Positions 9,045 to 18,630 of a stretch of DNA of 31,664 nucleotides are shown here, one piece after another. The position numbers were made by a program, and so were the translations under genes. The stretch is from Triparma columacea (Eukaryota; Sar; Bolidophyceae; Parmales; Triparmaceae): NCBI GenBank assembly GCA_030267965.1, contig BRYA01000262.1, positions 3,673 to 35,336 of the forward strand, given 5' to 3'. The notes under the pieces were generated by a model. It did not search any database. It was not told where the DNA came from and saw nothing but the letters and a program-made list of their open reading frames with translations. Position 1 is the first letter of the stretch; each line of letters begins with the position of its first letter.

Positions 9045-9355
9045 TTTTGAGCGAACTTGCCCCAAATTTGAGTTTATATCGGCAAATTACGATGTGAAAC
9101 TTATCAACAAGCCTTTTAAGCTACTCCACTTAGGCAGAAGTGTCGTGTAGATGCTAATATTGGAGTCCACCAAAATCAATAGTTCAACTTGTCTCAAACA
9201 ATTGTCATAAACCCCAAAATCTGCCCAAAATCTGCGTGTCACTCTGGGGGACAAAATTAGTTGGAGAAATAATTGTTGTTCATTCTCACGCTTATCGCAA
9301 TCCTCGAAATCAATGCCCTCCCTTCCTTTGATAAACCAACGAATTCGGTCATTTA
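9045..9355. other. Gene-free stretch with duplicated upstream sequence and a 44-bp dispersed motif
   Basis: The left part is the upstream flank shared with the second ankyrin-MYND gene and probably holds its promoter. At 9257-9300 a segment beginning TTAGTTGGAGAAATA recurs in the same orientation at 25034-25077, there on the other side of the paralogous gene. The right end is the 3' region of the thioredoxin reductase fusion gene. Confidence 0.6.
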
Positions 9356-11643
9356 TTAAAGCTCGATGTGCTCCTCTTCCTCCTCCACCGCCTTCTTCGG
9401 CTCCTCCTTCTCCTTCTTCTTTTTCTCCTCAACCTTGCTCGTCTCCTTCCTCCCCCTCCCTGCGTTCGCGCTGTCAGCGTACGCGTTGTAACCCCCCCCC
9501 TCTTCCTTTTCCCCGCTCTCGCCCATCATCTCCCTGAGCAGCTCCGCCTGGAACTCGGCCTCCTCGTTGCCGAGGCCCCACTCAGAGAGGAAGCGCTCCG
9601 CGTCGAGAGCGGCGGCGGCCCCACTGCCTGCGGACGTAATGGCCTGCCTGTAAATAGGGTCCGCGGAGTCACCGGCCGCGAAGATTCCGTCAACAGAGGT
9701 GGAGGTGGAGGGGGGCGAGGTGAGCAGGTAGCCCCCATGGTCAGGATTGTAGTCAACGACGCCGTCCAAAAATTTGGTGTTGGGACTGTGTCCAATGGCG
9801 ACAAAGACGGCGGCGCAATCAAGGGTGGTGTCCTGACCCGTGTTCACGTCCGTGATGACCACGTTGGAGACGACAGTCCTGGTTTCCGAGCCTCCCTCCT
9901 CCTCCCCTCCCTCCACACTGATCTCTGCCCCATTGATTTCCTTAACGGTTGAGTTCCAGACGACTGTGATGTCCGGGTGGTTGAGGACTCTCTCTGCCAT
10001 GGTCTTGCTGGCCCTGAAGGTGTCCCTCCTGTGGACCACGGTGACGAGCTGAGAGGTACGAGCGAGGACAAGGGCGTCCTCCATAGCGGTGTCGCCTCCT
10101 CCGACCACCACAACGTGTTCATCCTTGAAGAGGAATCCGTCGCAAGTCGCACAAGAGCTGCGGGGGAGAAGTGAAGGGTTGTGACGGAAGAACTGCGTGA
10201 GTAACAGCAAGGGTAGCAGGTTGCAACCATGACCTTTTGCGACTTGCTAACCCAACCCGCAACTGCCAAGCCAACCCTCTGTGTGTTGTGTGCATGTGTG
10301 TGCGTCTCTCTCTCTCTCTACATATATATTATACATACATACATACAGACAGCTGGTCAACATTTCATCCTTTCTCACCTAACGCCCCCGCCCCTCAACT
10401 CCCACTCCCCCTTGACCCCAAGCCACTTGCTGTCGGCCCCAGTTGCGACGATGATGGTATGAGTCTCGATGACCGTAGAGTTGGTTTTCACTAGCATAGG
10501 CTTCTTGGTCGTGTCGACGCTTAGGACCTCCTCGGATTGGAACTTGGTGCCGAACTGGATGGCCTGCTCCCTCATGTTGTTCACGACGCCAGGGCCGGTC
10601 ATGTTAGCGAGGCCAGGGTAGTTCTCAACGTCGACGCCCTTGCCCTGAAGCTGGCCTCCCAGAGGGGGGGCGACAACGACAGGCATGAGGCCTGCCCTTG
10701 CAGCGTAGATGGCGGCACTGAGACCGGCGGGCCCGGCGCCGATGATTGTGACCCTCTCTGGGAAATCACCCTTGACCCAGGAATGCTTCGTCATGTCCTC
10801 GTCGTCGTCATCAGTCTCGTTCTCCTCAGCGGCCTCCGCCTCGGCTTCCAGGCGACGCTCGATCTCGGCGAGGAGATCTTCCTTGGTGGCAAGGTGAAGG
10901 TTGGGGGCGGATGAGGAGGCTTTGGAGGAGGAGGAGGAGGAGGAGGAGGATCCCTTGGACTCCTTCGCGGAAGTTTTTGCTTCGTTACTCCCTTCGGACT
11001 TCTCGGGAGGGTCAAACCTCTTGCCAAGCTTGGGGGCCGAGGTGTACTTCTTCTTGAGCTTCTTGGCCAACCCAGCGGCAGGGCCACCGACGCACTCCTC
11101 CTTCTTGTTCTTCTTGAGCCTCTTCTTGTTGGTGGCCTCAACGCACTTCTGGTACACGCTGTTGACGGCGGCCTCGTCCTTCATGGCGTCATTCTGGGCA
11201 TAGAACTGGAGGAGGTCGTCAAACTCAAGCTTAACGTTTTCGCTCTCAGCCTTCCTGACGGCCATCTCGGTGAACTGGCGGAGCTGCTGCTCCCCAGCGC
11301 CGCTGAACTCGTTGACCTTCTTACCCTCGACGATGAAGACGAACGTGGGCATGCTCCTAACACCATACCTCCCAGAGATCTCGTGCTGCCTATTGACGTC
11401 GACCTTGGCAAAAACAGCCCTCCCCTCATACTCCTTTGCGAGCTTCTTAAAAGCGGGGGCTATCTGCCTACAAGGGCCGCAAGAGTCCGAGTAAAAGTCA
11501 AGAATGACAGGTAAACCTGTCTCCTTTGCGTGCTTATCCAATAGATTGTCAAACTGCGCCGTGTCCCTAATTGTGCGGACCACTGGTCTTCCTGTAGCTG
11601 GGGCTAGCAGCACAATCAACAACAGTGCCACATATCGCAACAT
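9356..11643 (-). CDS. Thioredoxin-NADPH thioredoxin reductase fusion, predicted ER-lumenal
   Basis: About 688 residues from exons 11643-10379 and 10157-9356. A signal peptide (LRYVALLLIVLLAPATG) comes first. Next is a thioredoxin domain with CGPC at 55-58, then a Lys- and Ser-rich linker of about 150 residues. A low-molecular-weight NTR follows: FAD motif GAGPAG at about 302-307, active-site CATC at 424-427 encoded right at the splice junction, NADPH motif GGGDTAMEDA, HRRDTFRASK, and the second FAD motif GIFAAGD. The chain ends in HIEL, a KDEL-like ER retrieval signal known from human carboxylesterase 1. The protein could pass electrons from NADPH through its own Trx to lumenal disulfides. 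Plant plastid NTRC has the opposite domain order. No Phe follows the signal peptide, which argues against plastid import. Confidence 0.9.
10283..10348. repeat. Microsatellite in the intron of the Trx-TrxR gene
   Basis: Runs of TG/GTGTGC, CT and CATA dinucleotide or tetranucleotide type lie end to end inside the intron (10158-10378). They are likely length-variable and have no coding effect. Confidence 0.8.
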
Positions 11644-11874
11644 TGCCTATTTTTGTCCTCTGTAATAGACAAGTGGCGGAAACGAAGGGGAGAGAATGAG
11701 GTTGGAGGGCAAGTCAGAGAGAGGGGCGAACCTTTGAAGGTAATAAGCCTTAAGTCACAAAGTCTACTTACCCCGTACCGTACGCTTTATTCTATCAACG
11801 TCAAACTTTACAACAACCTTCTAAATTTGCCGAAAGAGAATTGTCGATTTGTTCCAAAACTTCTCTTCTCTCTT
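11644..11874. promoter_or_regulatory. Divergent promoter region of Trx-TrxR and TPR-AHA1 genes
   Basis: 231 bp separate the two start codons. No named motif is supported. The pairing of an ER thiol-redox gene with a chaperone cofactor gene would allow shared stress control, but that is only suggestive. Confidence 0.4.
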
Positions 11875-13498
11875 ATGTTTGGTGGACTTCCAGGCGGTGT
11901 TCACTGTAAGTAGTGGCTTTATTGTGGGATAGTGGCTAATAGTTGAGAACCTAATGAAATCACCTTGGGTGTATACAAAATCAAAAATGTTGGACCTCGA
12001 CGATTCCCGGAATGCTCATTAATGTAATACCACGGACCCTAACATCCACCCCCGCACCCTTCAGCTGATGTGTTGAATGTGCCAATCCCAGAGACGGAGG
12101 AGAAGAAGATACGGCTTGTTGAAGAAATCAAAAGCAGAGGACGTTCTAGTTTCTCGACGGGGAACTTTCCTGAAGCTGAGGTTCTTTACGGCAAGGTGCG
12201 TCAAGGTTTGGGTTGAAGGTGTTGGGAGGGGGGGGGGGGGGGTTGTTTTGTTGATTAGATGCTGGTCATGACAAGCTCNNNNNNNNNNNNNNNNNNNNNN
12301 NNNNNNNNNNNNNNNNNNNNNNNNNNNNNNNNNNNNNNNNNNNNNNNNNNNNNNNNNNNNNNNNNNNNNNNNNNNNNNNNNNNNNNNNNNNNNNNNNNNC
12401 CCCCCCCCCCCCCCCCCCCCCCCTCCTAAGGGTATTGAGGTTATGCCTGATGCCATCCTGTATGCCAACCGCGCTCTCGCCCGGCTGAACCTCGGCAAGC
12501 TCGCCGAGTCTGTTGAGGATTCCGAGGCGGCTATCAGCCTTGACCCTAATTATGTCAAGGGGTACTGGAGAAAGGGCCAGGGCCTGGTTGCCATGGGGGA
12601 TCACAAGGGCGCACTTGTGGTGTTCGAGAAGGGGCTCAAGATCGAACCTGCGAACAAGGCCCTCAAGAAGGAGGTCGACAAGACGAGGGCGAAGGTAGAG
12701 CAGCAGGGGCTCTTCGACGACGGTCCTCCACCCATCAGTCCCGCCACGAAGGCCGAGAAAAGGGCCGAGAAAAAGGTCTCCAGTAAATCCTCCTCCTCCT
12801 CAAAATCCCAGGCCAAGGCGTCGTCGGCTCCTCCGTCGACCCCTACCCGCGATGAAGAGGAAGACGCAGCGATGTTGAGTAAGTCAGATCACGTTCGAGG
12901 TTACAAGATTACCAAGGATGGTAAGAAAACCTCCTTCTTCACCCACGAGCAGACTGAGGAGGAGAAGGCGCTGATTGGTGATATTGCGCCCAAGAGGATA
13001 GACAACGCGGCCGCTGCCGCAACTCCCGCGGCACTGAAGAACGAGAAGGGGGTGAGCAGCTGGAACTCGGCTGGCACGTGGGAGGAGAAGGATTTGAGCA
13101 AGTGGGCCGACGAGAGTATGAGACAAAAGCTTGACAAAATCGAGTACTCGGGGGGGGGGATAAAGGTAAACACCACCAAGGTCAAGCTCGAGGAAGCAAG
13201 CGCCAGCGTTGCGACCGTCAGGGGAAAGAGGAGGTTCCTCTACGAATTCGTCGTTGTTATGAGCTGGGAGGCTGAGGTTGAGGGGACGGGGGGAACCGGG
13301 AAGGGGAGCTTGGTTTTTAACGATGTCGCGCCGGACTGCGACGGTGAGTTCGAGGCCGAGATCAAGATCGAAGAGACTGATGGGGAGGGAACCAAAAACA
13401 TAAGGGAGAGGGTCAAAGGAGACAGGAACAGCTACAGGGAAAAGGTCGAAGAGAAAATGAACGAGTGGGCAGAGGAGTTCGTCAAGATGTACAGCTGA
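11875..13498 (+). CDS. TPR co-chaperone fused to an AHA1 N-terminal (Hsp90 ATPase activator) domain
   Basis: About 409 residues from exons 11875-11905, 12065-12195 and 12431-13498. The N-terminal half holds TPR motifs (GNFPEAEVLYGKGIE, ILYANRALARLNLGKLAES, YVKGYWRKGQGLVAMGDHKGA) resembling the clamp that binds the EEVD tail of Hsp90/Hsp70. A charged, Ser-rich linker follows (about 145-205). The C-terminal part reads SSWNSAGTWEEKDLSKWADE and then IKVNTTKVKLEEASASVATV with RFLYEFVVVMSWEA. This matches the N-terminal domain of AHA1, which binds the Hsp90 middle segment and stimulates its ATPase. The phases of exons 2 and 3 fit directly, so the N gap lies wholly in intron 2 and no exon need be missing. 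AATAAA occurs just after the stop, near 13522. Confidence 0.88.
12279..12399. other. Assembly gap (121 N) flanked by homopolymers
   Basis: The gap lies in intron 2 of the TPR-AHA1 gene. A run of G precedes it (from about 12229) and 24 C follow it (12400-12423). The homopolymers probably stopped the reads. Confidence 0.95.
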
Positions 13499-13699
13499 GC
13501 GGGAATGGGCAAAAGAGCCACAATAAAGCAGATTTAGACATATTTTCAGTCAGTCCCCAAATTCAAAATGCTGCAAAGAATTATTTCTCGCAAAAGAACA
13601 TCACTCTCTTTCTTCCCCCAATTTTAAAGAATTGCTTCTTCTTTCCCCAGCAGTATTGTTCTCCGCAGCCTTTCGGCCATCTTTTAATCTAGCCTCCCA

Positions 13700-15127
13700 A
13701 TGAATAGTCTCATTGGCTCTTGTTTCGGTTCTGAGACGTCAATCACTACTCCTTCCACCTTTCTTGAGCACAACAGAACAAACTCGAGAACAAGGAGCAG
13801 AAATAGGGTGAGTTGTCTCTTAATACGGCGCGTAATCGTTTCTCGATGGTATATTGTGGTATATATTCCCTCTTTGCTCCTCATGCTACTAAAATGGACC
13901 CTCAAACGCCCTCCTTCTACCCTTTCCTTGCCTTCCAATTTCATTTTGGTGCCACCGACCTACTTTTCTTTTTTCGAAACATTTTTTCCATAAACTTACC
14001 GCATTCTCGCCACCTTCATTCTCTCGATTCTTCAGGTTCGTTGGTCTGAGCGCTCATCATCCGCCCTAGATGCGTCGTATTCAGTTCCCACTGGCTCTGC
14101 AGCAACTTCTAGCCTTATTTCTGATGATGAAAGTGAGGAGAGGGGCAGCACAAGCAGCGTCCAGGAGCAGCAAGTATTTTCACCCTCTGGTCCGATTCTT
14201 CAGACAGAGGACGATCCCTCGTCTCCTCCGCCACCTCCTCCTCCCCCCTCAAGGGCATCATCACCGCCATCTTCCTCTTCCCCCGCCGCAACCGACATGA
14301 AGCCCGCTTTCGGTCCTCTATCTTCCAGGCACGTGTTCTCTCCCAATTCTCCCTCCCCCCTCCCTCCTCTCTCTGGAACCTTCCTGAACCTCAACCTCAC
14401 CTGCCCAATTTCTTACCTGACATTTGTCGAGCCAGTTATTCTTAGCGACGGTAACACTTACGAGAGGGTCTGGATCTCGCGCTGGCTCGAGAAGTCTCAT
14501 CGGTCCCCTATGACGATGGAGCACCTGCCTAATTTGGCGGTTCGTGAAAACAAGCTTGTCAAAAGCCTCGTCAAGGAGGCCTCGAAGGCCTCGAAGAAGA
14601 GCAAAAGGAGCAAAAAGAACAAGGACAAGGACAGAACGAGGAGCGGAGAGAGGATAAGAGCGGTCCTAACGTGTCCTCTGTCAGGTGTGACGTTCGTCGA
14701 CCCCGTTTACTCTTACGCTGACGGGGTGACCTATGAAAGGGACGCAATCATGGACTACATCAAAGGTTCAGGGGTGCCGATCGTAGGGTTGGGGGCGAGG
14801 GGGAGCTCAACGAATAAACAAAAGGAGGCGATTACAATGAAGAGCCCGGTGACGGGGAGAAGGGTGACAGAGTGGAGGTTCGTTGTCAACAGAGCTATCA
14901 AATCACTTGTAGATCAAGCTCGGAACGGGATTCTGAAGTCGGACCAGTTGAACGATCAGGACATCGCCTACTCGGATGAGACGGAGGAAGAGTCGTCGGA
15001 AGATGAGGTGGAGATTGAGGAAGAGAAGCTGGAGCTTCCCCGGGGACAAGTTCCCAAGAGGAAGAGGGCCTCAAGTTGGGAGGGAATGTGGGACAATCTG
15101 ATGCGAGTGGTAGTTTTCACTCGTTGA
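13700..15127 (+). CDS. Protein with two U-box domains, putative E3 ubiquitin ligase
   Basis: About 399 residues from exons 13700-13807 and 14036-15127, joined in phase 0. The first 120 residues are Ser/Pro-rich and look disordered. The first U-box (about 157-225) reads LTCPISYLTFVEPVILSDGN with TYERVWISRWL. The second (about 246-330) reads LTCPLSGVTFVDPV, then GVTYERDAIMDYI, and carries a Ser/Lys-rich insertion before the closing strand. A basic stretch (KKSKRSKKNKDKDR) joins them. The tail is acidic and then basic. U-boxes recruit E2 enzymes, so ubiquitin ligase or co-chaperone ligase activity is the best guess. No substrate-binding domain such as ARM, TPR or WD40 is visible. The short first exon rests on splice-site fit and phase only. 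Confidence 0.78.
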
Positions 15128-15235
15128 AGGGGGTTGGTGGCTTGGGGGGGGGGGGGATGGAGGGGATGAACAATGAAGCCTTCAACAACAGTCGTTAAAT
15201 CGTTTCGTCAAAAATTGTTTCGTTTTAATATCACA

Positions 15236-16290
15236 TCAACCACGTTGAGCACTACTAACCCAGATGTTTTTCATCACAGTTCCCTTCTCCTCCATTTCCT
15301 TGTCCCAGACCTTCTTCCCCTCTAGCCCAGTCCTCCAATACGTAAGGACCTCCTCCACCTTTCCCGTATTCACCGCTTTGACGACGTCCCTCCTAGCCAT
15401 GAACGTAACAGGTTCCCCCTTTGAGTCAACAAGGACCAGCGTGGGGATACCGTTGTGCCCCGCACCCCCAAATTTCCGCCCGTCCCTGGGGCCGGCCCAC
15501 GTCCCGTAGTAAGCCTTGGATTGTCGTAAAAGGAGTGGCCTCCAGCCTGCGACGACCCTGTCACGGTAGTGCAGGGAATATTCTTGTCCCTCAACAGTTC
15601 CAGGCCCTCAACTTCCTCGACCACCCCCTCGTCCTTGACGCAGGGAACGACCACGATCTCCAGGGTCTTCGCCTCCCCTCCTCCCCCATTGGCGGCCAGG
15701 TAAAACTTTCTAAGGAGGGGCGTGAACTCCTTGCATGGAGGGCACCACTTCCCGGTGAAGTACACGAGGGTCATGCCGGTGTTAGGGTCGAGGGGGCGAG
15801 GGTCCACAGAGTGAAATGTGTAGTCAGACCACCAGGATATTGGGGCAGAGGGGAGGGGAGTGAACGAAGGGTGGGATTTAAGGAAGTTGGACAGTTCAGG
15901 GGAAGAGGGGAGGAGGGTGGGGGGAGGGTTGGAGGTGGGAGGAGGGGTGGGAGTGGAGGTGGTGGGAGACGAAGGGGGTGAAGAAGAGGAAGGGTTTGGC
16001 CCGCTCTCCTCACCCCCCAGCATGGTTCCCCCAAACGCAGCAATCCCCAACAGGCCGCTGCCCATGATAACCCACTTCACCCAATCATTCTCAGGCTCGA
16101 GTCTCCTATCTCCTCCGAATCTTCTTGTGTGTGGTCGCCTAATGAGCAGTCGAGGGCCATCAGCTCTTCCGGTTGCAGCAGTAGAATAGCAGCCAATGCG
16201 AGCAGCGGGTTTCAGCATGAGGCATTTTGGTTGAAGGGGGGGAGATTGAAAGGTGACTCTCCGTAAAACGGTAAGGCGAGCGAAGTTCAT
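15236..16290 (-). CDS. Mitochondrial thioredoxin-like (tryparedoxin/nucleoredoxin type) protein with apparent frameshift
   Basis: The N-terminus is Arg-rich and free of acidic residues for about 40 positions, a typical mitochondrial presequence. One membrane segment (about 71-92, VKWVIMGSGLLGIAAFGG) and a Pro/Ser/Thr-rich spacer follow. The thioredoxin fold has LVYFTGKWCPPCKEFTPLL with the redox pair near 183 and 186. The family GIPTLVLVDSKGEP strand is present but in another frame. The frame of the N-terminal part runs into an unrelated tail ending at 15370, while the conserved continuation ends at 15236. The break lies near 15518. The gene is one base short of a whole number of codons over 15236-16290, so a single lost base would explain it. 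This may be a sequencing error or a recent mutation. Confidence 0.75.
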
Positions 16291-16375
16291 AATTGTTTGT
16301 CTGAAAAAGAAAAGTTTCTAAGAAAAAAGTCTTGACACTGCCCCTCCACTTCTTTCAACAATTATTAACAGAACA
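16291..16375. promoter_or_regulatory. 85-bp divergent promoter
   Basis: Only 85 bp separate the start codons of the mitochondrial Trx-like gene (-) and the cold-shock-domain gene (+). The sequence is A-rich. No specific site is identified. Confidence 0.4.
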
Positions 16376-17266
16376 ATGAACTCTGGCACTGTCAAATGGT
16401 ACAACGTTAAGTCTGGCTTTGGTTTCATTACTCCTGATGATGGATCGGTGAGTGATAGAGCCAAAACATCCAAGTTTGGCTTGCCCCGCACGTTGACGCT
16501 CGGAAACTGATTAGGGAATTTCCCCCTTTATACTCACACACGCCTTCGTCTTGACCGTGATATCTCGCTACTATTGCCGTAGGATGACATCTTTTGCCAT
16601 CGTTCGTCCATCGTCGCGGATGGAGTGAAGGATTTGAGGGATGGCGAGAAGGTAAGGCCAATGGTGGTGGCAGCTTTGCCAGTCTGAGAGTGCATTGCGT
16701 ACCTTTGGGAGGGCGCGGGGGTCAGTTGGGGTGTTAGAAAGGGGAATCGAGGGGCGTATATACTTCCAACTTCTCCTCCCAGTTAGTTTCACTGCTTCCG
16801 TCGAAGCCATCTGTTTCCCCAAAACTAAGCCAAAATACTAACGCTCCAATTCGTTCCCCCCCCCGTCCCTCAGGTCGCTTACGACGTTGAGTCCGACGGC
16901 GAAAAGTCCAAGGCTTGCAACGTGACTGTGACTGCCTTCAATGAGGGCCATGCCCCCGTGAAGCCCCGCAAGTGGCCTGAAGACGTGTCCCCCACTGCCG
17001 GATCCCAGGTCGGGACCGTCAAGTGGTTCGATGTCACCAAGGGATTCGGCTTCATCACCCCCCTCAACGGAGGTGATGATGTCTTCGTTCACAAGTCTTC
17101 TGTTACCGGGACTTCCAAGACTGGCAGGACCCTCATGGAGGGAGAGGATGTCGAGTTCAAGATCGAGGTCGATGAGGGGGGGAAGCCCATGTGCGCCGAG
17201 GTCAAGGGACCCAACGGGGAGCCTGTCCAGGGCGTTGCCGGAAGGAGAAGGGGGGGCAGGAGGTAG
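16376..17266 (+). CDS. Nucleic-acid-binding protein with two cold-shock domains
   Basis: About 177 residues from exons 16376-16447, 16583-16651 and 16874-17266, all joined in phase 0. Domain 1 starts [20 protein letters not shown] and continues [10 protein letters not shown] in exon 2. Domain 2 starts [20 protein letters not shown] and continues [10 protein letters not shown]. Both have the RNP1-type KxGFGFI and RNP2-type VFVH/IFCH RNA-binding strings. A short basic tail (GRRRGGRR) may add RNA affinity. Cold-shock domain proteins act as RNA chaperones and translation regulators. Intron 2 has a perfect TACTAAC at about 16837 and a C run before the acceptor. The first domain has Cys in place of the usual Val in its RNP2 motif. 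Confidence 0.92.
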
Positions 17267-17436
17267 AGTGCTACATTTCAAGAACTTGTGGTCTGACAAG
17301 AGGTTGGGCCCAGACAAAGGGGAAGGTGAAACAACGAAAAGTGGCGAGGTTATGGTCATCTTGTAGCTTAACAAAAACTTCTTGGAGAGCGAAACGGTTG
17401 CTGGGATGAAATCATTTTTATTACTTTCACCCTGGC

Positions 17437-18353
17437 CTAGGTGTAGCCAACGCCACCCATGAAGTTACGAGCGTCGGGGACCTGCCCATTAAAGTCGGCG
17501 TTCCTAAAGTCAAAGCCTGGATTCTGCGTGGGTAGGGAAGGGGGTGGGTGAGGTGACGACATTGACGCACAATATCTCGTTCTTTGCGACTCGCTCCACT
17601 TGCTACAGCTTCCTTTCCTTCCCCCCTCACCTCCTCCTGGAATCTTTCAATCATCATTTCCTTCTTGACCTTCTCCATCGCTTGAGGGTCAAGGGCTTCC
17701 CCCCCTGCCCCCCCCTCCCTCCCTTTCAAAGCGCTGCTCCATAGCTCCCCCCTCTTTCCCTTGGTCAAAACAATCTCAATCTCCCTACCCTCACCCTCCC
17801 CGTCCATCACCCATGTACTCTCCCCGACGTCGACCAGGCCCCCGGTCTCCTCCTTTATGAAAGGCCCCGTGTCTGCGCCCTTTAATCCCACCGTAACCTC
17901 GTTCGGCTTGATCTCCACATAAATGAGGTTTCCAGGGACTGGGGGGGGAGGGTGAATGAAAATAGAAACGGAGTCGAGGGACTGGGACCACTCATAGACC
18001 TTGTGGCCACCGTGTGTGTAGGCATAGCGGCCCTCCGCGGACCCCTCAGCCGTCATCTTCATCTTGGGGGGGTGTCCAGCCTTGTTAGACTTGCTGGGAA
18101 GGGGAGTGGATGAAGCTCCCGCAATGGTGGAGGCGACACCGTCAATGTGAGTGGCTTCTTCGGTCGGAGGATACGGAGAAGTCGTCGACGCGTGAGGGGA
18201 CTCAGAAACGGACTCAGAAACCGAGGAGTTACCACCTTTTGAGACCTCCATTTCACTCGACGGCTTTCCAAACTTTGTCCCACTATCTACTACGACTTCA
18301 GATTCACTGTCACTGTCCAAATCGTCCCACTTGGAGTAATTAAAGGCTGACAT
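17437..18353 (-). CDS. NudC-family CS (p23-like) domain protein
   Basis: About 269 residues from exons 18353-17631 and 17523-17437. The N-terminal third is acidic and Ser-rich and starts MSAFNYSKWDDLDSDSESE. The CS domain spans about 115-215: YEWSQSLDSVSIFIHPPP, then YVEIKPNEVTVGLKG and STWVMDGEG with a conserved Trp. The string FQEENPGFDF is formed across the splice junction and matches the segment after the CS domain in NUDCD2-type proteins, which supports the exon join. These proteins are Hsp90-associated co-chaperones linked to dynein and beta-propeller folding. Upstream in-frame codons to 18497 are not needed: MSAFNYSKWD is a natural start. Confidence 0.85.
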
Positions 18354-18630
18354 TAATTTCGTTTTCGTCGATTTCAGAAAAGAAAATGAAAAAGAAAATT
18401 GGACTTTGGGAAAGCAAAGGCAGTTTGTTTTCTTCTCAAAACTCTTTCTCAGGTGTGAAGTTGTGCGTAAATTGTACACATGTGGAGTCCTGTTCAACCT
18501 ATTGTTTTGTCATGCATCATCGTCGCGCTCCAAAACCCCCGTCTCTCGACCTTGTCGTTGTCCTTGACAATCGGTATTCGAACTCTGTTCTCCAATTCTG
18601 ACTCCTTCCTCTCTCTCGCTCACAATTCAG
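18354..18630. promoter_or_regulatory. Divergent promoter region of NudC-like and condensin genes
   Basis: 277 bp with no gene. The part next to the NudC-like start is A/G-rich and the part next to the condensin start is C/T-rich. No named motif is supported. Confidence 0.35.

Larger units (their letters stand above)
7776..9320. repeat. Duplicated segment, copy 1 (ankyrin-MYND gene plus both flanks)
   Basis: This block and 25083-26480 align along the gene and beyond both of its ends. Shared flanks include CATCGAATTCTGAAAAATTG downstream of the gene, and CGGCAAATTACGATGTGAAA and CAGAAGTGTCGTGTAG upstream of it. Indels accumulate toward the right end, where ACCCCAAAATCTGC and AATGCCCTC are still shared. 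Confidence 0.85.

Noticed and set aside
9356..11643. Plastid-targeted NTRC
   Set aside because: The domain order is reversed, no Phe-containing cleavage motif follows the signal peptide, and the chain ends in an ER retrieval-like HIEL.
12279..12399. A missing exon of the TPR-AHA1 gene hidden in the N gap
   Set aside because: Exon 2 ends and exon 3 starts in phase 0, and the TPR helices read through without a break, so no exon is required.
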